From Microvirga pudoricolor (GTDB taxonomy: Bacteria > Pseudomonadota > Alphaproteobacteria > Rhizobiales > Beijerinckiaceae): a stretch of 64,000 nucleotides of DNA. Under the pieces are notes generated by a model. That model worked only from the letters and a program-made list of their open reading frames with translations. It did no database searches and was not told the DNA's origin. A program made the position numbers and the translations under genes. The stretch covers positions 300,811 through 364,810 of the forward strand of contig NZ_JAFEMB010000005.1 of NCBI RefSeq assembly GCF_016892705.1, given 5' to 3'. Shown here one piece after another: positions 57,379 through 64,000 of this stretch (positions within the stretch are counted from its first letter, which is position 1; every line of letters starts with the position of its first letter).

Positions 57379-60300
57379 ATGCGGATCGAGCGGCGTTACA
57401 CGAAGCCGGGGCAGTCGCCCTACTCCTCCCTCGCCTTCCGGCTCGCCACGAGCGAGATCCGCAATCCGGACGGGTCGATCGTCTTCAAGCTCGACAATAT
57501 CGAGGTGCCGGAGACCTGGAGCCAGGTCGCGTCGGACGTGCTGGCCCAGAAATATTTCCGCAAGGCCGGTGTCCCGGCCCGCCTGAAGAAGGTTGAAGAG
57601 AACGACGTCCCGTCCTGGCTGTGGCGCTCGGTGGCCGACGAGGCCGCGCTGGCAGAGCTGCCGGAGGATGAGCGGATCGGCTCCGAAATCTCCTCCAAGC
57701 AGGTGTTCGATCGTCTCGCGGGCTGCTGGACCTATTGGGGCTGGAAGGGCGGCTATTTCTCGTCGGAAGACGACGCCCAGACCTTCTATGACGAGCTGCG
57801 CTTCATGCTCGCCAACCAGATGGTGGCGCCGAACTCCCCGCAATGGTTCAACACGGGTCTGCACTGGGCCTACGGCATCGACGGGCCGAGCCAGGGCCAC
57901 TATTACGTGGACTACAAGACCGGCAAGCTCACCAAGTCCAAGTCTTCTTATGAGCATCCACAGCCGCATGCCTGCTTCATCCAGGGCGTCGAGGATGATC
58001 TGGTGAACGAGGGCGGCATCATGGACCTATGGGTTCGCGAGGCGCGCCTGTTCAAGTACGGCTCGGGCACGGGCTCCAACTTCTCGCGGCTTCGTGGCGA
58101 GGGTGAGCGGCTGTCGGGCGGCGGACGCTCGTCGGGCCTCATGAGCTTCCTGAAGATCGGTGACCGCGCGGCCGGCGCCATCAAGTCCGGCGGCACCACC
58201 CGCCGCGCCGCCAAGATGGTGGTGGTGGACGTCGATCACCCGGATATCGAATCCTACATCGACTGGAAGGTGAAGGAGGAGCAGAAGGTCGCGGCGCTCG
58301 TGACCGGCTCCAAGCTCGGCAACAAGCACCTCAAGGCCATCATGAAGGCCTGCGTGAACTGCGAGGCCGAGGGGGATGCCTGCTTCGACCCGGAGAAGAA
58401 CCCGGCCCTCAAGAAGGAGATCAAGCTCGCCCGCCGGGTGATGATCCCGGACAACTACATCAAGCGCGTCATCCAGTTCGCGCGCCAAGGCTACACGGAT
58501 ATCGACTTCCCGATCTACGACACCGATTGGGATTCCGACGCCTACCTCACGGTCTCCGGCCAGAACTCCAACAACTCGGTCTCGCTCACCGACGACTTCC
58601 TGCGCGCGGTGGAATCGGACGGCGACTGGCACCTGAAGGCCCGTAAGGACGGCAAGGTCACCAAGACCCTGAAGGCCCGCGACCTGTGGGAGCAGATCGG
58701 CCACGCCGCGTGGGCGTCCGCCGATCCCGGCCTGCACTTCAACACCACCATGAACGATTGGCACACCAGCCCCGCCGGTGGCCGCATCCGGGCGTCGAAC
58801 CCCTGCTCGGAATACATGTTCCTGGACGACACGGCCTGTAACCTAGCCTCGGCCAACCTGCTTCAGTTCTTCGACCGCAAGAACCACAAGTTCAACGTCG
58901 AATCCTACGAGCATGCCTGCCGTCTCTGGACCATGGTTCTCGAAATCTCGGTGATGATGGCGCAGTTCCCGTCCAAGGAAATCGCGCAGCTCTCCTATGA
59001 GTACCGCACGCTCGGCCTCGGCTTCGCCAATATCGGCGGCCTGCTGATGACCATGGGCCTCGGCTACGACTCGGATGAAGGCCGCGCCCTCGGCGGCGCC
59101 CTCACGGCGATCATGACCGGCGTGTCCTACGCGACCTCCGCCGAGATGGCGGGCGAGCTCGGCGCGTTCCCGAACTACAAGGCCAACGCAAAGCACATGC
59201 TGCGCGTCATCCGCAACCACCGCCGCGCCGCCCATGGCGTGTCGGAGGGCTACGAGGGCCTCAGCAACAACCCGGTTCCGCTGGATCACGCGTCCTGCCC
59301 GGATCAGGATCTGATCGCTCACGCCCGCCAGGCCTGGGACCGCGCCCTGGAACTCGGCGAGCAGCACGGCTACCGTAACGCGCAGGCCACGGTGATCGCG
59401 CCCACCGGCACCATCGGCCTCGTGATGGATTGCGACACCACCGGCATCGAGCCCGACTTCGCGCTGGTGAAGTTCAAGAAGCTCGCGGGCGGCGGCTATT
59501 TCAAGATCATCAACCGGGCCGTGCCCGATGCGCTCCGCGCGCTCGGCTACCGTGAGCACGAGATCGCCGAGATCGAGGCTTACGCTGTCGGCCACGGCTC
59601 CATGGGTCAGGCTCCCGCCATCAACCCATCCACGCTGGCCGCCAAGGGCTTCACGCAGGACAAGATCGACGCGGTGGAGAAGGGCCTGAAGAGCGCCTTC
59701 GACATCAAGTTCGTGTTCAACCGCTGGACGCTCGGCGAAGACTTCCTCACCGGCGCCCTGAAGGTGCCTGCCGAGAAGCTCAACGACCCGTCCTTCGACC
59801 TCTTGCAGCATCTCGGCTTCTCGAAGGCCGACATCGAGGCCGCCAACATCCACATCTGCGGCGCCATGACCCTCGAAGGTGCGCCGCACCTCAAGACCGA
59901 GCACTACGCGGTGTTCGATTGCGCCAATCCCTGCGGCAAGATCGGCAAGCGCTATCTCTCGGTGGAAAGCCACATCCGCATGATGGCGGCGTCGCAGCCC
60001 TTCATCTCGGGTGCGATTTCCAAGACCATCAACATGCCCAACGACGCCACCGTCGAGGATTGCAAGAACGCCTACATGCTGTCCTGGCGCCTGGCGCTGA
60101 AGGCCAACGCGCTGTACCGCGACGGCTCCAAGCTCTCGCAGCCGCTGAACTCCGCTCTCATCGCCGATGAGGAGGAGGATGCGGAGGACGCGGTCGAGAC
60201 CCTGACGGCGCTTCCCGCCGCCGCCAAGGCCGCGAACCTCTCGGAGAAGATCGTCGAGAAGATCGTGGAGCGCGTGGTGGCGATCCGCGACCGCGAGAAG

Positions 60301-61068
60301 ATGCCCGACCGCCGGAAGGGCTACACCCAGAAGGCCGTCGTCGGTGGCCATAAAGTGTACTTGCGTACTGGCGAATACGACGACGGCCGTCTCGGCGAGA
60401 TCTTCATCGACATGCACAAGGAAGGCGCGGCCTTCCGGGCGATGATGAACAACTTCGCCATCGCGATCTCGCTCGGTCTCCAATACGGCGTGCCGCTGGA
60501 GGAATACGTGGAGGCCTTTACCTTCACGCGCTTCGAGCCGGCGGGCTTCGTGCAGGGCAACGAGCGCATCAAGAGCGCGACCTCGATCCTCGACTACGTG
60601 TTCCGCGAGCTCGCGGTCTCGTATCTCAGCCGCAACGACCTCGCCCATGTGGACCCGTCCGAACTCGGACCCACCACCATCGGGTCGGGCGAGAACCAGT
60701 CGAAGGCCCCCGAGGCCGCCCCCGCCACGCCCTACATCTCCACGGGCTTCGTCCGCGGCGCCGCCGACCGCCTCATGGTCATCCCCGGCGGCATGGGCAC
60801 CCCTGCCCCGCGCACCGGCGGCCTCACCATGGGCGCGGTTGCGCTGAAGGAAGAGCCCGCCGTGCAGGCGGAAGCGAAGGTCGGTGAAGCGGAGATGTCG
60901 AAGCTGGCGTTTTCAGCTCCCGCCCCGTCAGTCGCGGATCGTCGGGCTGAGGCGAAGATGAAGGGCTATGTAGGAGAGTCGTGCCCTGAATGCGCGAACT
61001 TCACGCTGGTGCGGAACGGGACGTGCTTGAAGTGCGATACTTGCGGCAGCACGACGGGTTGTAGTTGA
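57379..61068 (+). CDS. nrdJ: Adenosylcobalamin-dependent (class II) ribonucleoside-diphosphate reductase
   Basis: A 1229-residue enzyme reducing ribonucleotides to deoxyribonucleotides using coenzyme B12, without oxygen. Seen: [31 protein letters not shown], the active-site segment [25 protein letters not shown] with the NxCxE-type Asn-Cys-Glu, and [20 protein letters not shown]. The redox-active C-terminal tail carries cysteines at 1202, 1205, 1216, 1219, 1222 and 1228 ([18 protein letters not shown] and CGSTTGC). The start at 57379 ([11 protein letters not shown]) has GAGGAA eight bases upstream and is the family N-terminus. NrdR-like boxes and a structured leader precede it. The next gene starts 18 bases after its stop. 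Confidence 0.95.
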   Translation: MRIERRYTKPGQSPYSSLAFRLATSEIRNPDGSIVFKLDNIEVPETWSQVASDVLAQKYFRKAGVPARLKKVEENDVPSWLWRSVADEAALAELPEDERIGSEISSKQVFDRLAGCWTYWGWKGGYFSSEDDAQTFYDELRFMLANQMVAPNSPQWFNTGLHWAYGIDGPSQGHYYVDYKTGKLTKSKSSYEHPQPHACFIQGVEDDLVNEGGIMDLWVREARLFKYGSGTGSNFSRLRGEGERLSGGGRSSGLMSFLKIGDRAAGAIKSGGTTRRAAKMVVVDVDHPDIESYIDWKVKEEQKVAALVTGSKLGNKHLKAIMKACVNCEAEGDACFDPEKNPALKKEIKLARRVMIPDNYIKRVIQFARQGYTDIDFPIYDTDWDSDAYLTVSGQNSNNSVSLTDDFLRAVESDGDWHLKARKDGKVTKTLKARDLWEQIGHAAWASADPGLHFNTTMNDWHTSPAGGRIRASNPCSEYMFLDDTACNLASANLLQFFDRKNHKFNVESYEHACRLWTMVLEISVMMAQFPSKEIAQLSYEYRTLGLGFANIGGLLMTMGLGYDSDEGRALGGALTAIMTGVSYATSAEMAGELGAFPNYKANAKHMLRVIRNHRRAAHGVSEGYEGLSNNPVPLDHASCPDQDLIAHARQAWDRALELGEQHGYRNAQATVIAPTGTIGLVMDCDTTGIEPDFALVKFKKLAGGGYFKIINRAVPDALRALGYREHEIAEIEAYAVGHGSMGQAPAINPSTLAAKGFTQDKIDAVEKGLKSAFDIKFVFNRWTLGEDFLTGALKVPAEKLNDPSFDLLQHLGFSKADIEAANIHICGAMTLEGAPHLKTEHYAVFDCANPCGKIGKRYLSVESHIRMMAASQPFISGAISKTINMPNDATVEDCKNAYMLSWRLALKANALYRDGSKLSQPLNSALIADEEEDAEDAVETLTALPAAAKAANLSEKIVEKIVERVVAIRDREKMPDRRKGYTQKAVVGGHKVYLRTGEYDDGRLGEIFIDMHKEGAAFRAMMNNFAIAISLGLQYGVPLEEYVEAFTFTRFEPAGFVQGNERIKSATSILDYVFRELAVSYLSRNDLAHVDPSELGPTTIGSGENQSKAPEAAPATPYISTGFVRGAADRLMVIPGGMGTPAPRTGGLTMGAVALKEEPAVQAEAKVGEAEMSKLAFSAPAPSVADRRAEAKMKGYVGESCPECANFTLVRNGTCLKCDTCGSTTGCS

Positions 61069-61086
61069 GGTTCAGGCTGGGGAGCT

Positions 61087-61710
61087 ATGGGTAAAAACTT
61101 CAAAGCTCCCCATTTCTGGCGAGAGGAAGACCTTGCGCGTTTAGCAACAAAGCATAGGGCGCTATCGCCTAAAGCTCAGGAGCCAAATTTCAATGTCGTG
61201 GAGTTCTTCGGCAACGATCTTCCGAAGATCATTCGCTGCCCAATCAAAGTATCCCTAAGAAATCTCGCGGGCCATGAGGATTGGCCCGCATTTGTTTCAG
61301 GCGGCAAACCTGAACTTATTTGTGATGACGAAGTTTGGGAGCACTCAAAGTTAGGTGATCCAGACGCGCGATATATACTCGCGCATGAGTTCGGACATCT
61401 TGTGCTTCATAGCGGTCACGCTCAGCACTTCAGCGATCCTAATAACGAATTTCACAGCTGGCATATGGAAGAAGAAGGCGTTGAGTGGCAGGCGCATACC
61501 TATGCACGTTACTTGCTGGCTCCAGACGAACTAGCTAGAGCGTTCCTTAACTCGGGCGAGATGGCTACTACGTGTGACATCCCGATTTGGTTGGCCAAAA
61601 GACGCTGGGAAGAAGTTAACAAAGGAATGCTCTCAGGTAATGTATGTCCGAATTGCGGAGATTTCACCGTATCGCTGACTGGAATTTGTTTCAATAATTG
61701 CAAGATCTAA
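61087..61710 (+). CDS. ImmA/IrrE-family metallopeptidase with a C-terminal cysteine knuckle
   Basis: A 207-residue protein. The zinc protease motif HEFGH is at His100-His104 (ILAHEFGHLVLHSGHA), and the third ligand is likely Glu133 in GVEWQAHTYARYLLAPDEL, the pattern of ImmA/IrrE proteases that cut DNA-binding repressors. After the protease core (up to about residue 180) comes a short tail, CPNCGDFTVSLTGICFNNC (187-205), with four cysteines and a striking likeness to the C-terminal tail of NrdJ. The gene is AT-richer than nrdJ and was probably acquired. It begins 18 bases after the nrdJ stop with a GGGGAG ribosome binding site; its end overlaps or abuts the next gene, an HNH nuclease. No DNA-binding helix-turn-helix domain is attached. 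Confidence 0.85.
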   Translation: MGKNFKAPHFWREEDLARLATKHRALSPKAQEPNFNVVEFFGNDLPKIIRCPIKVSLRNLAGHEDWPAFVSGGKPELICDDEVWEHSKLGDPDARYILAHEFGHLVLHSGHAQHFSDPNNEFHSWHMEEEGVEWQAHTYARYLLAPDELARAFLNSGEMATTCDIPIWLAKRRWEEVNKGMLSGNVCPNCGDFTVSLTGICFNNCKI

Positions 61711-61727
61711 ACCAATCTGGTCCTCGA

Positions 61728-62588
61728 ATGGGTGAACGTTCCTTAAAATTTAAAAGATTTGCCAGCAAGCACCCCAGCTGCTGTTACTGCGGTGGTGTCC
61801 ATGACACGACCGAAATCGACCACATGCCTCCTCGCAATATGTTCGAAGGCAAAGCTAGACCGAACGATTTCGTTTTCCCTGCGTGCGCAGATTGTAATCG
61901 ACTCAGTTCGCTCAGTGAATCTGTCTGCACTATGCTTTTTAGAACAAAGGCCTTCGTCAACAATAATCGAACACATGACGACGAATTAGAAAGAGTTATC
62001 CGGGACGTTTCCAGAAATGATCCTGATGTTCTAACGGAGATGTTTTTCCACGACCCAAAACTACTTCGCAAGAAAATGCTCTTGCAGCGCGAGCTTGGGA
62101 CGGGAGACTTCGATATCCTGGCTATTGGTCCAATAACGAGAACCTATATCTATAATTTTTGTGCGAAAATGGGCCTCGCAGCTCATTATAAGCGAACAGG
62201 TTTAGCTGTTCCGAGAACAGGTATAGTCATCTCGGATGTGAGAATTGGACCCGAGTACATAAAAGGCGAAGTGCCCGACCTAAATTACCTCATTGAGGAA
62301 GAGGGCACCCTGCGACAAGGACAATGGTCTGTATGGAATCAGTTTGCCTATAGATTTGCTCAAACCGAAAAACCAGATATTGGGCTATACCAATTTATCT
62401 TCCACGATAATGCCCTAGTCACCTGTGTTATCTGTCACGATAAAAATTTGATTTCTGTTGAATACCCCTCTGAGCTTGCTCGGACGCCAGGTGAACTATT
62501 CTTGAGCCCCGGCAGATTTCCGGACCATCGATTGCCAATTAAGGCAACTGGATACATGAGCAACACGTTAAGACTGATAGCGAACTAA
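61728..62588 (+). CDS. HNH-type nuclease-like protein
   Basis: A protein of 286 residues with an HNH-like zinc site at its N-terminus: Cys18-x2-Cys21 (SCCYCGG), then EIDHMPPRNMF (Asp31-His32, the catalytic His position) and FPACADCNRLSS (Cys53-x2-Cys56-Asn57). The remaining 220 residues have no recognisable domain; a CxxC recurs late (CVICHD). I took the ATG at 61728; a TTG at 61698 would overlap the protease gene by 13 bases. A hand count of 62101-62160 gives 23 G+C of 60, against 37 of 60 at 59701-59760 in nrdJ, so it is foreign in composition. Translationally coupled with the protease gene upstream. Confidence 0.78.
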   Translation: MGERSLKFKRFASKHPSCCYCGGVHDTTEIDHMPPRNMFEGKARPNDFVFPACADCNRLSSLSESVCTMLFRTKAFVNNNRTHDDELERVIRDVSRNDPDVLTEMFFHDPKLLRKKMLLQRELGTGDFDILAIGPITRTYIYNFCAKMGLAAHYKRTGLAVPRTGIVISDVRIGPEYIKGEVPDLNYLIEEEGTLRQGQWSVWNQFAYRFAQTEKPDIGLYQFIFHDNALVTCVICHDKNLISVEYPSELARTPGELFLSPGRFPDHRLPIKATGYMSNTLRLIAN

Positions 62589-62590
62589 TC

Positions 62591-62667
62591 GTCATGGCCG
62601 GGCTTGACCCGGCCATCCACGGGCTACGTCGGAAGACGTGGATGCCCGGCTCAAGGCCGGGCATGAC
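62591..62667. repeat. 77-bp palindromic repeat, copy A
   Basis: Arms of 31 bases begin GTCATGGCCGGGCTTGACCC and end CATGAC; they flank a 15-base centre (GGCTACGTCGGAAGA). Each arm is itself a hairpin (GGCCGGG-CTTGA-CCCGGCC and GCCCGGC-TCAAG-GCCGGGC). Starts two bases after the HNH gene stop. Repeats with these GTCATGGCCGGGC cores are dispersed in Hyphomicrobiales. Confidence 0.88.
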
Positions 62668-62768
62668 GGTGGGGGTATGTGGCTCGAACGAGATGAGACG
62701 CTGGTTAGCGTTGGTGGTACTGCGAGCGATTGGGCGCATCGACAATGTGGGCGCGCCAACGCACGACA

Positions 62769-63062
62769 CTACTGGTTCAGCACCTCATAGAGATCGTCCC
62801 ATTCCGGGTTCATCGCGTGGATCAGGTGCACCTTCCAGGCGCGTTTCCAGTGCTTCATGGTGTGCTCGCGCTGGATCGCGGTGCGGATGTCGTCGTGCCA
62901 TTCGTACCAGACGAGGCGCTTCAGGCCGTATTCCTTCGTGAAGCCGTCGATGCGGCCCTCGCGGTGCTGCCAGGCACGTAAGGAGAGGTGGCTCGTCACG
63001 CCGAGATAGAGCGTACCGTTGCGCCTGTTGGACATGAGATAGACCCAGCCGCCCTTCTGCAT
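62769..63062 (-). CDS. GIY-YIG nuclease-domain protein
   Basis: A 97-residue single-domain protein of the UPF0213/GIY-YIG type: GWVYLMSNRRNGTLYLGVTS holds the VYL and LYLG motifs (positions of GIY and YIG), Arg29 follows in LSLRAWQHREG, and the metal-binding Glu66 in QREHTMKHWKRAWK. The start at 63062 (MQKGGWVYLM) is the family start. Many near-identical single-domain GIY-YIG genes occur in Hyphomicrobiales genomes. Here the gene is bracketed by two copies of the same 77-bp palindrome (62591-62667 and 63099-63175). Confidence 0.88.
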   Translation of the reverse strand: MQKGGWVYLMSNRRNGTLYLGVTSHLSLRAWQHREGRIDGFTKEYGLKRLVWYEWHDDIRTAIQREHTMKHWKRAWKVHLIHAMNPEWDDLYEVLNQ

Positions 63063-63098
63063 ATCGCAATAGTATAGCGGATTTCGACAAGCACAACC

Positions 63099-63175
63099 GT
63101 CATGCGCGGCCTTGAGCCGCGTATCCACGAACCACGTCGTAAGACGTGGATGGCCGGGTCAGGCCCGGCCATGAC
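63099..63175. repeat. 77-bp palindromic repeat, copy B
   Basis: Same length and plan as copy A: arms starting GTCATGCGCGGCCTTGAGCC and ending GCCATGAC, with centre AACCACGTCGTAAGA. The centre shares ACGTCG-AAGA with copy A in the same orientation. The left arm differs from copy A in the paired bases while keeping the pairing (GCGCGGC/GCCGCGT), as expected if structure is selected. Confidence 0.88.
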
Positions 63176-63503
63176 GAGGGTTGGGTTCATGATGGATGGA
63201 GGATCCTTGGCGCGGGAGCGACAGCATGTCGTGACGCATGGATGCCACCGGCAACTGCCGCCAATCCCGCACATCTCCGTCCTCTACCCGCCGCACGACC
63301 CAGCGGCCCTGCCCGTCCAGCGCGATCACGTAAGCCGCCCCCTGCCCCGCCAACGCCCGCACTACGTCACGCAGAACCCGCGCCATGCACCACGTCACGC
63401 CGATGATCGTCGCAGCCAAAGCCACAATGCAGAGCGCCTGAATCGGCTCGGAGGCGGTGTGGAATTTGGACAGGGCGTCGGCCCAGGCGCTGTAGGGCTC
63501 CAT
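63159..63503 (-). CDS. Small membrane protein, hypothetical, 3' end inside palindromic repeat
   Basis: A 114-residue protein with one hydrophobic segment at about residues 22-45 (IQALCIVALAATIIGVTW), then a soluble part with RWVVRRVEDGDVRDWRQLPV. Family unknown. The last five codons and the stop lie inside repeat copy B (63159-63175), so the C-terminus NPRHGRA is contributed by the repeat; a previous, different end is likely. It runs toward the GIY-YIG gene. Confidence 0.5.
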   Translation of the reverse strand: MEPYSAWADALSKFHTASEPIQALCIVALAATIIGVTWCMARVLRDVVRALAGQGAAYVIALDGQGRWVVRRVEDGDVRDWRQLPVASMRHDMLSLPRQGSSIHHEPNPRHGRA

Positions 63504-63570
63504 CGCGTACTCCCCTGATGTAAGGCGACCACCAGCGGGGCTGGTGGTCGGGGAGCGACTGTGTTGAGTG

Positions 63571-64000
<430 letters not shown>

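Overview
The window is a high-GC chromosomal stretch from an alphaproteobacterium of the order Hyphomicrobiales (Rhizobiales). The evidence is the gene order tig-clpP-clpX-lon-hupB-tRNA-Val beside nuoABCD, the pairs nnr/glnB-glnA and accB-accC-aat, a DUF2155 protein next to an NDUFA12 homologue, an Omp25/31-type outer-membrane barrel, an RNase E with an acidic insert in its S1 domain, and intergenic palindromes of a kind common in that order. A relative of Microvirga, Methylobacterium or Bosea is plausible, but the sequence alone does not settle the genus.

Layout. 1-2645: start of the complex I operon (nuoA-B-C-D, leftward, nuoD cut by the window edge). 3145-4956: tRNA-Asp and tRNA-Val with a 44-residue membrane ORF and an SDR oxidoreductase between them. 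5039-11829: protein quality control and nucleoid genes, all leftward (hupB, lon, clpX, clpP, tig), then tRNA-Leu. 12249-17156: a multicopper-oxidase-like protein that has lost most copper ligands, the NAD(P)HX repair enzyme, and PII plus glutamine synthetase. 17556-21335: outer-membrane protein, hydrolase, DEAD-box helicase, TfoX-domain protein. 21339-30500: iron-sulfur assembly (cysteine desulfurase, sufB, C, D, S, T and sufA, leftward), with a CPA2 antiporter gene inserted in the opposite direction between sufT and sufA and palindromic elements in two of the operon gaps. 30760-44481: hydrolase, secreted RTX metalloprotease, tyrS, a giant AsmA-like protein, Bcp peroxiredoxin, prfB with its programmed +1 frameshift, PBP1A and an amidase. 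45088-56672: RNase E after a 600-base leader, aminotransferase, DsbA-like oxidoreductase, accB-accC, methyltransferase, aat, DUF2155, a beta-helix-like protein with an aldo/keto reductase, and two small genes including the NDUFA12 homologue.

57379-61068 is the B12-dependent ribonucleotide reductase nrdJ. Its upstream region has two NrdR-like boxes 32 bases apart, one covering a candidate -35 element, followed by a hairpin-rich leader.

The last 3 kb (61069-64000) is the accessory part and the best place to look for something new. Two visibly AT-richer genes, an ImmA/IrrE-type metalloprotease and an HNH-type nuclease, overlap or abut and start 18 bases after nrdJ. The protease ends in a four-cysteine knuckle that resembles the C-terminal cysteine tail of NrdJ itself. 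After them come two 77-bp palindromic repeats that bracket a GIY-YIG nuclease gene, a small membrane protein whose stop codon lies inside the second repeat, and an IS110-type transposase cut by the window edge.
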